Counted from the stretch's first letter, positions 51,307-60,828 are shown. The stretch: 64,000 nt of DNA from an uncultured Oscillospiraceae bacterium (GCA_900539845.1 UQDP01000004.1:1-64000); one strand, 5' to 3'. Made by a program: numbers and translations. The notes: generated by a model from the letters alone, not told the origin.

Positions 51307-52812
51307 TTATTCGCCTGCATGCTTGATTCCGAGAATTTCAAGCTCTTTTTCATTCAGTCCGATACCTCTGAGCATAAGCCGGTTTCCGCGAAGGGAATCA
51401 ATCGAATTTATACCCATTCCGCCCATGATTTCCTTGATCTCGTGATTCCATGCCTTAACAAGATTGACAACTCTCTGATGCGCAGTCTCAGGATCAAGTC
51501 TCTTCGTCAGATCGGGGCGCTGAGTGGCTATGCCCCAGTTACACTTGCCCGTATTACAGGTCTGGCACATATGGCAGCCCATTGCAATCAGCGCTGCTGA
51601 CGCAATGTAACAGGCGTCGGCGCCAAGTGCGATTGCTTTAACGATATCAGCCGAGCAGCGGAAAGAACCGGCCGCCACAAGAGAAACATTGGAACGTATG
51701 CCCTCGTCACGCAGCCTTTGATCCGCTGCGGCAAGCGCCAGCTCAATAGGAATTCCCACATTGTCACGTATTCTTGTGGGTGCAGCGCCGGTGCCGCCCC
51801 TAAAGCCGTCTATAACAACGATATCGGCGCCCGCTCTGGCAACGCCGGAGGCGATTGCGGCGATATTATGAACAGCTGCTATCTTTACCGAAACCGGCTT
51901 TTCGCCGTTCGTAGCCTGTTTCAGTGACCAGATCAGCTGGCGCAGATCCTCAATGGAATAAATATCATGGTGAGGAGCCGGAGAGATAGCGTCCGATCCA
52001 ACAGGTATCATTCTGGCGTTTGAGACCTCTGCATTGACCTTTTCACCCGGCAGATGACCGCCGATTCCGGGCTTTGCGCCCTGCCCGATCTTGATTTCAA
52101 TAAATCTGGAGTTTAAAAGATAATCCTTATATACGCCAAAACGCCCCGATGCGACCTGAACGACAGCGCATTTGCCGTAATCCTGAAGATCGCTGTGCAG
52201 ACCGCCCTCGCCTGTGTTGAAAAGCGTGCCGAGTTTATCGGCAGCCATGGCAAGAGATTTCTGCGCATTTAAGCTAATTGAACCGAAAGACATAGCCGAA
52301 AACATGATAGGCGTTTCGAGAATGACCTGAGGCGGCATTTTGGTGAGTGATTTTCCTTTTTTCTCAACAACAAGCTTATCGGGCTTTCTTCCGAGTATTG
52401 TGCGTATCTCCATAGGCTCACGCAAGGGGTCAATGGACGGATTCGTGACCTGCGAGGCATTGAGAAGGATCTTATCCCAATATATCGGAAACGGCTTTGG
52501 ATTGCCCATTGCGGAAAGCAGGGTGGAACCCGTGCTTGCCTGACGGCAGATCTCCTGCTGATACTGAGGGGTCCAGTTTGCGTTTTCTCTGTAATCACAC
52601 ACATATTTTTCAATTCTGAGCGCTCCTGTAGGGCACAGATCAACACATCTGTGACAAGCCACGCATTCGTCGGATTTGGACACGACCGTTTTGCCGTCCT
52701 TTGGTGAATAGAAATGGCACTCGTTAGCACACTGGCGGATACATAAGCCGCAGTTTATACAAAGGTCTTTATCTCTTACGACCGTAAATCTTCTCGGGAT
52801 ATAATTAATCAT
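51307..52812 (-). CDS. Glutamate synthase, FMN domain subunit with ferredoxin module
   Basis: 501 residues from the ATG at 52812 with AGGAGGGCG; overlaps the previous gene by 8 bp. Residues about 10-70 are a two-cluster ferredoxin (CINCGLCIRQCANEC and CVACHRCVDLCP). The rest is the FMN-binding barrel: FSAMSFGSISLNAQKSLA, GEGGLHSDLQDYG, IGQGAKPGIGGHLPGEKVN, IDGFRGGTGAAPT, and CHMCQTCNTGKCNWGIATQ for the 3Fe-4S cluster. It makes glutamate from 2-oxoglutarate and channelled ammonia. No gltD is nearby, so the built-in ferredoxin may take electrons from another donor. Confidence 0.94.
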   Translation of the reverse strand: MINYIPRRFTVVRDKDLCINCGLCIRQCANECHFYSPKDGKTVVSKSDECVACHRCVDLCPTGALRIEKYVCDYRENANWTPQYQQEICRQASTGSTLLSAMGNPKPFPIYWDKILLNASQVTNPSIDPLREPMEIRTILGRKPDKLVVEKKGKSLTKMPPQVILETPIMFSAMSFGSISLNAQKSLAMAADKLGTLFNTGEGGLHSDLQDYGKCAVVQVASGRFGVYKDYLLNSRFIEIKIGQGAKPGIGGHLPGEKVNAEVSNARMIPVGSDAISPAPHHDIYSIEDLRQLIWSLKQATNGEKPVSVKIAAVHNIAAIASGVARAGADIVVIDGFRGGTGAAPTRIRDNVGIPIELALAAADQRLRDEGIRSNVSLVAAGSFRCSADIVKAIALGADACYIASAALIAMGCHMCQTCNTGKCNWGIATQRPDLTKRLDPETAHQRVVNLVKAWNHEIKEIMGGMGINSIDSLRGNRLMLRGIGLNEKELEILGIKHAGE

Positions 52813-53914
52813 TTGCGCCGCCCTCCTTTTCGTCAAGCTCAAGCGGAACGAAAACAGGCTCTGCTCCGCTTACGGACCAGACCTTCTCCGGATCGGGGCA
52901 CACCACCCGGATCGCCGATTCCTCAGACGCAAAATACGCTCTCGTGCCCTTTACGGCAGCGGTCAGCGAACGCAGTTTCAGTCTGTCATTTATCGCAAGA
53001 AGCCCCTTGTTCGAACCCAGTATAACAGAAAAAGGTCCGTTCACAAGCGCGGCGCTGTAAATTGCGCGCAGATTGGTGAAGTATTCTCTCTTTTCGGCAG
53101 GCATTCTGTCTATCTCGTCCCATTCGGGAGCGGTAAGGACATCCGCTGCCACCTCAATCGGAAGCCCATGATGGCGTATCAGGTGATCGAAAAGATAGGT
53201 GATAACCTCTGTATCTGTCTGCATTGTGCAGACATAGCCAAACTGCTCTATATATCTTCTGTTTGCGTCATAGGAGGATATCTCTCCGTTATGAACGATG
53301 GACCAGTCCAGAATATTAAACGGGTGCGAGCCTCCCCACCAGCCCGGTGTATTTGTCGGAAATCTGCCGTGCGCGGTCCAAAGATATGCGTTATACTGAT
53401 CCAGCATATAGAATTCGCCCACATCTTCGGGAAATCCCACCGCTTTGAAACAGCCCATATTCTTTCCGCTGGAGAATATAAATGCGCCGTCGATCCCCTG
53501 ATTTACTTTCATGACGCACTGAACGGTGTATTCCTCCTCGTCCATGCGTGTTTCATTCATTCTCACCTTATTCGGTTTGGCGAAATAGCGCCATATATCG
53601 GGTCCGTTTGCTATCGACGCGATCTTTTTAGTGGGTATTTTTTCAGAAACATCAACGTTGAAATGCTTAAACAAAAAGTCCTCGCACTCGCTTTTTGCAC
53701 GCGCGCTTTCATAAAACACATGAAATGCGTAATCATCGGCATGCTCAGGATAGATTCCGTATGCCGCAAAACCGCCGCCGAGCCCGTTGGAACGATCGTG
53801 CATCAGCGCAATCGACTTAATGATCTCAGAGCCGTTTATCTTGCCGCCCTTCCTGTCTATAATAGCCGCAATCGCACAGCCGGACGGTATTCTTACCTGA
53901 CCTTCTCTAAGCAT
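52805..53914 (-). CDS. Glutamate synthase, glutamine amidotransferase subunit
   Basis: 369 residues from the ATG at 53914 with GAGGAGGAG; a longer frame is rejected. Class II amidotransferase: the nucleophile is the Cys in RIPSGCAIAAII (residue 13), so a 12-residue propeptide must be removed. MHDRSNGLGGGFAAYGIYP, WTAHGRFPTNTPGWWGGSHPF and WSIVHNGEISSYDANRRYIE follow; they bind glutamine and form the oxyanion hole. It equals GltB domain 1. First gene of the operon. Confidence 0.93.
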   Translation of the reverse strand: MLREGQVRIPSGCAIAAIIDRKGGKINGSEIIKSIALMHDRSNGLGGGFAAYGIYPEHADDYAFHVFYESARAKSECEDFLFKHFNVDVSEKIPTKKIASIANGPDIWRYFAKPNKVRMNETRMDEEEYTVQCVMKVNQGIDGAFIFSSGKNMGCFKAVGFPEDVGEFYMLDQYNAYLWTAHGRFPTNTPGWWGGSHPFNILDWSIVHNGEISSYDANRRYIEQFGYVCTMQTDTEVITYLFDHLIRHHGLPIEVAADVLTAPEWDEIDRMPAEKREYFTNLRAIYSAALVNGPFSVILGSNKGLLAINDRLKLRSLTAAVKGTRAYFASEESAIRVVCPDPEKVWSVSGAEPVFVPLELDEKEGGAND

Positions 53915-53944
53915 AAAACTCCTCCTCAAAAGAACTTCAGAAAA

Positions 53945-53973
53945 ATTATAAATCTTTACAAATGCAATGGCAA
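53945..53973 (-). promoter_or_regulatory. Promoter of the glutamate synthase-purF operon
   Basis: Minus-strand TTGCCA (53968-53973), 17-bp spacer, TATAAT (53945-53950), 31 bp before the start codon. The rest of the 53915-54243 gap is AT-rich and shows nothing else besides the next promoter. Confidence 0.7.
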
Positions 53974-54181
53974 TGAAAATCAGACAATTTCATCATTTTA
54001 TAAAAAAATGAGCTGCGTAATCTGCAAATATATATAATAATTCACGAAACCACTTTTTCCTTGTTAAATATATACAAATATTTTTTTAACAAAAGCTTAA
54101 TACCACTGTTTTTTAGTTAAAAGCAATAAAAATCCGATCAATGCGCGCTCACATAAAAAGAAACATACAAAATGATTGCAA

Positions 54182-54210
54182 TTGACGGATTTTGAAATAA
54201 AAACTATAAT
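54182..54210 (+). promoter_or_regulatory. Promoter of the GDPD gene
   Basis: TTGACG (54182-54187), 17-bp spacer and TATAAT (54205-54210), 34 bp before the start. Confidence 0.8.
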
Positions 54211-54243
54211 GAACACAGAAGAAAGAACGGAGATGATTTTTTT

Positions 54244-55248
54244 ATGGATAAATCAAAAAAGAAGAAGCTGCCCCGCGCATTAAAGGCTCTGCTCCTGTTT
54301 CTGGTCATTCTGGCAGTTATCATCATTTTCGAACTGATATCCGTAAATTATCAGTCAAATCCACAGAAAGTGCTTGCCTATGAAACGAGCAACCCATACA
54401 TAGCCGGCGATGAAGGAACGCAAATAAGCGCGCACAGAAGCGGCGGCGGAATCGCGCCGGAGGAAACGATGATGGCATTCAGGAACTGCGCCGAAAACTG
54501 TGATTTCACGATCGACTGGTTTGAATTTGATCTGCACATAACGAAAGATGATGTGCTTGTGCTCCTCCATGATGACACGCTGGACAGAACGTCGGACAGT
54601 GAAACCGTTTTCGGCAGAAAAGATGTTCGCCCGGAAGAAATGACATATGAGGAACTGCGAACCCTGAACATGGGGGCAAAATTTGAAAATGAACACGGCG
54701 AGACGCCGTACGCAGAGCTCAGCGGAGAAGAGGTGCCGGACGATCTCCGAATCGTCCGCATTGAAGACGTTTTGGATTATCTGCAATCCGTAAACGATTA
54801 CAATTATATTATTGAAATAAAAAATGACGGCGAACTTGGGACGCATGCTCTTGATATACTTTATGGTATCCTTTCGGAGCGTGATTTGCTTGATAACGTA
54901 ATATTCGGAACTTTCAACGAAGAAGTATCGCTTCATGCAGACGCAAACTATCCCGATCTCAACCGCAGCGCCACTATAAAAGAGGTTCTTGAATTCTACA
55001 CGGCGGCAATTACCGGCGACGAGGATTTCAAGGCGGAGTACACGGCTTTGCAGATCCCCTACAGCATGCCGTTTCGGCTTGTAGCAAATCTGGGAACTGC
55101 CGAAGTGGTGAATTATGCGCATGAGCATAATCTTGCGGTACAGTACTGGACGATCAACAGCGAAGAGGATTTTGAATATCTCTGTTCTCTGGGCGCGGAC
55201 TGTATAATGACGGATTACCCGGACGCTATGTATGGCTATTTAGATTGA
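54244..55248 (+). CDS. Membrane-anchored glycerophosphodiester phosphodiesterase
   Basis: 334 residues. One N-terminal membrane helix (ALLLFLVILAVIIIFELI) puts the enzyme outside the cell. The GDPD barrel has the catalytic His in SAHRSGGGIAPEETMMAF, metal ligands in WFEFDLHITKDDVLVLLHDD and the second His in LLHDDTLDRTS. IEIKND and YWTINSEEDFEYLCSLGADCIMTDYP complete the family pattern. It splits glycerophosphodiesters into sn-glycerol-3-phosphate and an alcohol. Single gene. Confidence 0.93.
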   Translation: MDKSKKKKLPRALKALLLFLVILAVIIIFELISVNYQSNPQKVLAYETSNPYIAGDEGTQISAHRSGGGIAPEETMMAFRNCAENCDFTIDWFEFDLHITKDDVLVLLHDDTLDRTSDSETVFGRKDVRPEEMTYEELRTLNMGAKFENEHGETPYAELSGEEVPDDLRIVRIEDVLDYLQSVNDYNYIIEIKNDGELGTHALDILYGILSERDLLDNVIFGTFNEEVSLHADANYPDLNRSATIKEVLEFYTAAITGDEDFKAEYTALQIPYSMPFRLVANLGTAEVVNYAHEHNLAVQYWTINSEEDFEYLCSLGADCIMTDYPDAMYGYLD

Positions 55249-55278
55249 TTCGACTGAAATAAAATAGAAAAACAAATT

Positions 55279-55306
55279 CGGGGTGCGCCTGAACCGGCGC
55301 ACCCCG
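55279..55306 (+). terminator. Terminator after the GDPD gene
   Basis: Perfect 11-bp GC-rich stem (55279-55289 with 55296-55306); only a short T-rich tail follows. Could also act against glnA read-through. Confidence 0.65.
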
Positions 55307-55382
55307 TTGTGCTATAAATCGACCGACGCAAAAATGGATTGCGCCGGCCTTTAAAGGCATTACTGCCAAAGAGAGGGCAAAA

Positions 55383-56723
55383 TTATTTCTTGAGGTATCT
55401 GTTTACTTCCCACTGTGAAACCTGTGTGCGGTATTCATCCCATTCATTTTTCTTGCCTTCAATGTAGGCGTTGAAAATGTGATCGCCCAGGGTCTCTTTA
55501 ATAAACGGATCTGCCTCTGCTTCATAAACAGCGCTGATAAGGTCGCTGGGAAGGCAATCTATGTTTTCTTCTTCAAGCTTATCTGTGTCAAGCCCAAATA
55601 CATTATAATCCACAGGGGCGGGCGGTGTCAAACCTTTTTTTATTCCATCCAGTCCTGCGGCAAGGCAAAGCGCCATTTCAAGATACGGATTGCAGGTAGG
55701 ATCGGGGCAGCGAAGCTCTACACGCGTGCCTTTTCCTCTTGCAGCCGGTATTCTGACAAGAACGGAACGGTTGGAAGTTGACCATGAAAGATAACAGGGG
55801 GCTTCGTATCCCGGAACAAGCCTTTTGTATGAGTTTACGGTTGGATTTGAGAACGCCGCGATGCCCTTGACATGCTTCATAATACCCGCAATAAACTGAT
55901 ATGCCGTTTTGGAAAGGCCGAGCTTATCGGAAGGATCGTCAAAAGCATTTGAACCGTCCTTGAGATTGAAAAGGCTCATATTGGTGTGCATGCCTGAGCC
56001 GTTTATTCCGTAAATCGGTTTGGGCATAAAGGTTGCGTGCAGACCATGCTTTGTGGCATATGTTTTAACTACATGCTTGAAAGTCATAACCCTGTCTGCC
56101 GTTGTCATAACATCGTCAAATCTGAAATCGATCTCATGCTGGGATTCCGCAACTTCGTGATGGGAAGCCTCGATCTCATATCCCATATCCTCAAGAGCAA
56201 GGCAGATATCGCGGCGGCAGTTTTCGCCGGCATCATTCGGGTTCAGGTCAAAATAGCCGCCCTCATCCGTAAGCTCGGTTGTGGGATTTCCGTTTTCATC
56301 CAGCTTAAAGAGGAAGAACTCCAGCTCAGGACCCACATTAAAGCCGAATCCCATTTTGTTTGCCTCTTCCACAACTTTTTTAAGTATATTTTTCGGATCT
56401 CCCATGAACGGAGTCTTATTATCTGCCATATAAACGGAACAGATCAGACGGCCTGTTGTTTTGCCGCCGAAAGTTCGCCAAGGAAAGATCGCCCACGAAT
56501 CAAGATCCGGGTGAAGATACATATCCGATTCATCGATGCGAACGAACCCGTCAATGGAAGAACCGTCAAACATACACTCATTGTCAAGGGCTTTCTCAAG
56601 CTGCGAAACCGTGATGGCAACATTTTTCATAAGGCCGAAAACATCCGTAAACTGAAGCCTTACAAATTCAACATTTTTTTCTTTCGCATCCTTTAAAATT
56701 TCCTCTTTCGTAAGCTTGCTCAT
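55383..56723 (-). CDS. glnA: Glutamine synthetase type I
   Basis: 446 residues from the ATG at 56723 with AAAGGAG; the longer frame begins in the leader hairpin. [32 protein letters not shown], the metal and substrate motifs [22 protein letters not shown] and [17 protein letters not shown], and [18 protein letters not shown] are all present. The length and absence of the adenylylation loop sequence NLYDLP suggest the GSI-alpha class, controlled by feedback and at transcription. It makes glutamine for the glutamate synthase and purine enzymes next door. Confidence 0.97.
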   Translation of the reverse strand: MSKLTKEEILKDAKEKNVEFVRLQFTDVFGLMKNVAITVSQLEKALDNECMFDGSSIDGFVRIDESDMYLHPDLDSWAIFPWRTFGGKTTGRLICSVYMADNKTPFMGDPKNILKKVVEEANKMGFGFNVGPELEFFLFKLDENGNPTTELTDEGGYFDLNPNDAGENCRRDICLALEDMGYEIEASHHEVAESQHEIDFRFDDVMTTADRVMTFKHVVKTYATKHGLHATFMPKPIYGINGSGMHTNMSLFNLKDGSNAFDDPSDKLGLSKTAYQFIAGIMKHVKGIAAFSNPTVNSYKRLVPGYEAPCYLSWSTSNRSVLVRIPAARGKGTRVELRCPDPTCNPYLEMALCLAAGLDGIKKGLTPPAPVDYNVFGLDTDKLEEENIDCLPSDLISAVYEAEADPFIKETLGDHIFNAYIEGKKNEWDEYRTQVSQWEVNRYLKK

Positions 56724-56749
56724 AAAACATATACTCCTTTGTAAAATAT

Positions 56750-56783
56750 AAAAAGGCATTCCGAAACTGTTCGGAACGCCTTT
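56750..56783 (-). terminator. Terminator-like hairpin in the glnA leader
   Basis: On the minus strand AAAGGC-G-TTCCGA pairs with TCGGAA-T-GCCTTT (one mismatch) and runs into TTTTT (plus-strand A-run 56750-56754). It lies between the predicted start site (about 56794) and the glnA ribosome site, only about 10 nt into the RNA, so it may be an attenuator. Confidence 0.75.
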
Positions 56784-56800
56784 GTTCTTACTGCACTACC

Positions 56801-56830
56801 ATTATACATTCGGGATCAAAGAAATGTCAA
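56801..56830 (-). promoter_or_regulatory. Consensus promoter of glnA
   Basis: Minus-strand TTGACA (56825-56830), 18-bp spacer, TATAAT (56801-56806), both perfect. Confidence 0.8.
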
Positions 56831-56904
56831 TATAAATTTCCAATTTTGTTTGGTATGTAATTTTCGCATAAATTATTTGTGCCATATTTGTGCAAAATCC
56901 ACAA

Positions 56905-58095
56905 TTAACCAATATCCAAAAATTCCTCTGGAACTATATCGGTTGCATACTCTTTGAAATATTCGGGAGTAGCGCCGCTTTGTGCATGGGATGAGCCGAG
57001 CTCTTCGGTATAATCGGAAAGCTTATAAACGGAGAAATCATACTGACCGCCTGTATTTCTGTACCAGCACACTACGGGTGTGAGCGTTGCGGAAGTGATT
57101 GTGATCTCGTCATTTCTTTTTTCAATATTTATCCGTGCCATTCCGCCGCAGAGCTGATTCAGACTTGTCTGATGAGATATAAAATTACCGAGCGAATAAT
57201 AAACAAGCATTTTTTTGCCGGTCGTTTCATTTTCAACCCATTCAACGGGCTGAAGCACATGCGGGTGGGTGCCTATAACGATATCGACGCCGAGATCGGA
57301 AAACAGCTTCACATATTCACGCTGATAGTCCGAAACCGAAGTGCTGTTCTCCGTGCCCCAGTGCGGAAAAACAATAACAACATCCGCGTTCTGCCGCGCT
57401 GCCGTAACATCCGAAGTGATCTTTTCCTCATCCATCATATTTACACACCAGGGTCTGCTTTCGGGTATCGGTATTCCGTTGGTGCCGTATGTGTAATTCA
57501 GTATCGCAAACCTTATTCCGTTTTTCTCATAATAAACTATGGAATTGTATTCCTCCTCGGAATCGTTTGTGCCGACGTGCACAACCTCGGTATGCTGATC
57601 AAAAAACGCACATTCCTGCTCTATTCCGGAATAGCCCTTATCAAGAGAGTGGTTTGTGGCGCAGGTAAATATATCAAATCCGGCGTCAATCGCAGCCGTA
57701 CCGATCTCCCACGGGGAATTGAACGTGGGATATCCCGTATATTCAAATTCGCTTCCGCCGAGGATCGTTTCCTGATTGATCACAGCAACATCCGCAGACG
57801 AGATATCATTTTTGATATTTTCATAAAATGATGTATAGTTAAGAGAACCGTCCTCCTGCTCTCCCGCCGATATCAGCGTATTATGTATCAGATTATCTCC
57901 CACTGCCACAAGCGAAACGCTTGAAACCGTGTTTGTGGTCTGCTGGGTCGTTGTCTGCGTGGTGGTCTGCGCAGTCGGCATCTCTCCGTCCATATTCTTG
58001 GTGATATGACCGCTTACGGCAAACCCGCATATAACAAGAACGGCTATTATTACGGGAACAATAACGCCAATAACTTTTTTTCTTTTATCACTCAT
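56905..58095 (-). CDS. CapA/PgsA-type membrane-anchored metallophosphatase-like protein
   Basis: 396 residues from the ATG at 58095; the ribosome site is weak (GAAAGA). An N-terminal membrane helix (VIGVIVPVIIAVLVICGFAV) and a Thr/Gln stalk (TTTQTTTQQTTN) precede a calcineurin-like domain: LVAVGDNLIHNTLI, VINQETILGG, CATNHSLDKGYSG, VVIVFPHWGTENS, IVIGTHPHVLQPVEW and YYSLGNFIS. This is the CapA fold linked to poly-gamma-glutamate capsule making or to cell wall trimming. No pgsBC genes are nearby, so a PGA role is unproven. Confidence 0.88.
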   Translation of the reverse strand: MSDKRKKVIGVIVPVIIAVLVICGFAVSGHITKNMDGEMPTAQTTTQTTTQQTTNTVSSVSLVAVGDNLIHNTLISAGEQEDGSLNYTSFYENIKNDISSADVAVINQETILGGSEFEYTGYPTFNSPWEIGTAAIDAGFDIFTCATNHSLDKGYSGIEQECAFFDQHTEVVHVGTNDSEEEYNSIVYYEKNGIRFAILNYTYGTNGIPIPESRPWCVNMMDEEKITSDVTAARQNADVVIVFPHWGTENSTSVSDYQREYVKLFSDLGVDIVIGTHPHVLQPVEWVENETTGKKMLVYYSLGNFISHQTSLNQLCGGMARINIEKRNDEITITSATLTPVVCWYRNTGGQYDFSVYKLSDYTEELGSSHAQSGATPEYFKEYATDIVPEEFLDIG

Positions 58096-58175
58096 AGAAA
58101 CACATCTTTCAATCAATCATTTGATTTATTGTACCATAATCATGAATCATAATCAATTATGAAGGCAAAAAAGTA

Positions 58176-58204
58176 AAAAATAAAAGCGGCCTGAACAGCC
58201 GCTT
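58176..58204 (-). terminator. Terminator after the Lys/Ala-rich gene
   Basis: AAGCGGC (58184-58190) with GCCGCTT (58198-58204), followed on the minus strand by a T-rich run. Confidence 0.8.
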
Positions 58205-58219
58205 AAATTTTAAAACAGA

Positions 58220-58633
58220 TTACAGATCCAGTTTGCCGGTCTCGCCGTCTTGGGCAACATAATAAGCGGCGCTGTCCTCAGCTTTAACATAGATCTTAAC
58301 GCCGGTGCTCTTTTTGCCGTCTGCTTTGCAGGCAGCTTCAACAGCCTTTGTGATTTCATCAGCGCGGATCTGCTTTCCGGCAAATTCAAAATAGATTTCC
58401 GAAGCTGCTTTTGCAGCCTTTTTCGCAGGCTTTTTAGCCGCGGCTTTCTTTGCCGGCTTTTCTTCCTTAACAGATTTCTCTGCCTTTTTTTCGGCGTTAT
58501 CTTCTTTTACTGCCTTATCAGCCTTAACCTCTGATTTTTTCGCATCGGCTTTTACTGCTTTTTCCTGTACATCAGCGGTTTTCTTTACCGTCTTTTCAGC
58601 GGCTGATTTCGTTTCGTTTTTCTTAACAGCCAT
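58220..58633 (-). CDS. Lys/Ala-rich protein with DUF6465-like C-terminal domain
   Basis: 137 residues from the ATG at 58633 (GAAAGGA upstream). Residues 1 to about 78 are almost only Lys, Ala, Glu, Val (KKAAAKKPAKKAAKAA), like histone H1 or AlgP tails. The remaining 58 residues form a compact domain: EIYFEFAGKQIRADEITKAV and GVKIYVKAEDSAAYYVAQDG. I link this to DUF6465 from memory. The basic tail suggests nucleic acid or cell wall polymer binding. Has its own promoter and terminator. Confidence 0.75.
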   Translation of the reverse strand: MAVKKNETKSAAEKTVKKTADVQEKAVKADAKKSEVKADKAVKEDNAEKKAEKSVKEEKPAKKAAAKKPAKKAAKAASEIYFEFAGKQIRADEITKAVEAACKADGKKSTGVKIYVKAEDSAAYYVAQDGETGKLDL

Positions 58634-58697
58634 AATCATTTTCCTTTCAAAATAGAATAAGCAACTCTTTCAGTAAAGCGTTTTACTTTACAGAGAT

Positions 58698-58726
58698 ATA
58701 TTAGTACCTTTATCCTATAAAGTCAA
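58698..58726 (-). promoter_or_regulatory. Promoter of the Lys/Ala-rich gene
   Basis: Minus-strand TTGACT (58721-58726), 17-bp spacer, TAATAT (58698-58703). Confidence 0.6.
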
Positions 58727-58810
58727 TGAATTTTATACATAATCTACAATTCGCAGCCAAGATGCACAAATTGAAGCTGTTTTTTTGGACAAATTGCATA
58801 GAAATAATTG

Positions 58811-59638
58811 TCAAAACCTGTCAAGCAGTTTTGCAACGCCGTCCTTTTCATTTGTATCCGCGACCATATCCGCTCTCTGCTTTACATAATCGGAAGCATT
58901 GCCCATAGCAACTGATACTCCTGCCGCTTCAAGAAGCGCAAGATCATTTGCATTATCGCCAAACGCCGCTGTGTTTTGGCTGAGTATGCCTAGATGTTTT
59001 CCGAGAAAATCAAACGCGCAGCCCTTGTCAGCTCCTCTGCGCGTTATTTCAAGAAAAGTATCCTCAAGCAGGCAGATTTGCACATCCATATTTTTTCTGA
59101 ATTCTGCTGCGAGCAACTCTCTTTGGTGGCTGCTTTCACAGATTATGAATATTTCATCCGCACATTTTCTTTGCTTCTTGAATTCATCAAGGGGGTCTTC
59201 AAAAACCTTTCTAGATAAGCGAATATATTCGCCTACGGGTGACCCGCCGTATTTCTCATGATACTTTGCCATCAGAGACGGTTTGAGATATCCTGCTCCG
59301 TCGGCAAACGTCTCATAATCGATCTTGTTTTTCTCAAGCTCAGACATTATGATAACCGCTTTTTCGTGCTCAATAGGCGCGCTGTAAATACATTCGCCCG
59401 TTTTAAGCCGGGTGATTACCGCGCCGTTTGTTGTTATCGCATAATCACAAACGCCTAAATCCGTTATACATTTCGGTATACCTGAAAGCGGTCTTCCTGT
59501 AACCGGCACGATATGAATTCCTCGTTCGGCAGCGTTTATGAGCGACTTCGCCGTACGCTCGCTTATGGTTTTGTCATTTCTGAGCAAGGTACCGTCCAAA
59601 TCAATACCTACAAGCAAAATTTTATTCTCAAGGGTCAT
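58811..59638 (-). CDS. Cof-type HAD hydrolase
   Basis: 275 residues from the ATG at 59638, 2 bp after the acyltransferase stop, so translation is probably coupled; a longer in-frame start has no ribosome site. HAD motif I GIDLDGTLLRND (nucleophile Asp), motif II VTGRPL, Lys region, and motif IV AAFGDNANDLALLEAAG followed by VAMGNASDYVKQRADMVAD. The large alpha/beta cap places it in the Cof (IIB) group of sugar-phosphate phosphatases. Substrate not known. Confidence 0.9.
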   Translation of the reverse strand: MTLENKILLVGIDLDGTLLRNDKTISERTAKSLINAAERGIHIVPVTGRPLSGIPKCITDLGVCDYAITTNGAVITRLKTGECIYSAPIEHEKAVIIMSELEKNKIDYETFADGAGYLKPSLMAKYHEKYGGSPVGEYIRLSRKVFEDPLDEFKKQRKCADEIFIICESSHQRELLAAEFRKNMDVQICLLEDTFLEITRRGADKGCAFDFLGKHLGILSQNTAAFGDNANDLALLEAAGVSVAMGNASDYVKQRADMVADTNEKDGVAKLLDRF

Positions 59639-59642
59639 ACCG

Positions 59643-60779
59643 TCACACGTGTCTTTCCTTTTTGTGCAATCTTCTTTCCAGAGCAGCACGGATTCGGATT
59701 TCGGCAGTATGCGTCAATTTATCGATTCTGAGCAGCTTGAAAAGGCCGAGCCGAATCCCATCGATCGCCGAACAGATAAGATAAATCAAAAGTACTGTTG
59801 CAACAACTGCAAGCACCATAGCACGCGCGCGCAGTTCCATGTAATCCGCAAAAGCGTCTGCGATCATATAATTCCAAACATATTCGCTTGTGTGTATTAT
59901 ATAAACGCCGAAAGTGAGGGGTGACAGCGTTTTTATTATTTTAACAGGCACTTTTGCTTTTATTTTTGAGTTTGCGCCAGCAAGAAACAGGCAGAAAGTG
60001 CCTGCCACAATATTTGCGGAATAATAGGATATCAGCAGGTTACCATCACCGACGGCAAAATCAAGCTCCTCAGACGCGATTCTGAAAGCTGTTCCGAGCA
60101 GCGACAATAAAATATATGCAGCCGCCATAAACCAAGAATTGACTTTTTCATGAAGCCGGATCTTATTGGCGCTTCCGCCTAAAATATACAGAAGAGACAG
60201 CCACAGAAAAGAATACCCCCGGTTCAATTCCATCAGATCTATCTGCCAAATCGTAGGCCACAGTGAAGCAAATATAAATATGATACAGCAAAGATATTTG
60301 AGCTGCTTTTGATTCAAAGTATTCAGCAGCTTGTTGTATATTGGGGTGAAGAAAAACATTATGAAATACGCTGTAAAATACCAGTATCTGTTTGTTGAAA
60401 CCGGAAAAAGGCGGTCAACGATCATAGCGGGATCAAGCTTTTCCGGCTGCAGGCAGTATATGATAACAGTTGAGATGATACAATACAATTCTACCTGAAG
60501 CCACATAGACGCGAGTTTATAGAAGCGCGTGCCTTTTGAATTAACGCCCACAAAACCGCTGATCAGCGCATACAGGTTTACCGCGCCTATACAAAGCGCC
60601 TCCGCTGTCCATACAGCAAGATAGCTCAGATTCCCGGGCTGTGCAGCGTCAAGCATACCGCCCTGCCTTAAAACATGAAGCGTTACGATCATCACCATGG
60701 AAACGATCCTTAGCAGATCGATCCCGTAATTTCTGCCTGATGATTGATCTTTCTTCAACACATTTATCGATTCCGCCAT
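59643..60779 (-). CDS. Acyltransferase family 3 membrane protein
   Basis: 378 residues; GAGGAGG upstream. Ten or so membrane helices. The start GRNYGIDLLRIVSMVMIVTLHVLRQGG has the R-x(9-12)-H motif of this family. Later W-Y-F-T-A-Y-F (ISTNRYWYFTAYFIMFFFTPIYNKL) is also typical. These enzymes O-acetylate surface sugars or antibiotics. It lies 49 bp after fprA and is coupled to the HAD gene. Confidence 0.9.
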   Translation of the reverse strand: MAESINVLKKDQSSGRNYGIDLLRIVSMVMIVTLHVLRQGGMLDAAQPGNLSYLAVWTAEALCIGAVNLYALISGFVGVNSKGTRFYKLASMWLQVELYCIISTVIIYCLQPEKLDPAMIVDRLFPVSTNRYWYFTAYFIMFFFTPIYNKLLNTLNQKQLKYLCCIIFIFASLWPTIWQIDLMELNRGYSFLWLSLLYILGGSANKIRLHEKVNSWFMAAAYILLSLLGTAFRIASEELDFAVGDGNLLISYYSANIVAGTFCLFLAGANSKIKAKVPVKIIKTLSPLTFGVYIIHTSEYVWNYMIADAFADYMELRARAMVLAVVATVLLIYLICSAIDGIRLGLFKLLRIDKLTHTAEIRIRAALERRLHKKERHV

Positions 60780-60828
60780 AAAGAAGTATTCCTCCTCTTA
60801 AAATACATCTCCGCTCCGAATCTTGTAA

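Noticed and set aside
53168..54037. 289-residue plus-strand frame opposite the glutamate synthase amidotransferase
   Set aside because: Antisense to catalytic motifs and with no start signals.
54355..55128. 257-residue minus-strand frame opposite the GDPD gene
   Set aside because: Shadow frame; composition not protein-like.
58811..60779. HAD and acyltransferase as a capsule cluster with the CapA-like gene
   Set aside because: No glycosyltransferases, polymerase or pgs partners are present, so a shared pathway is not supported.
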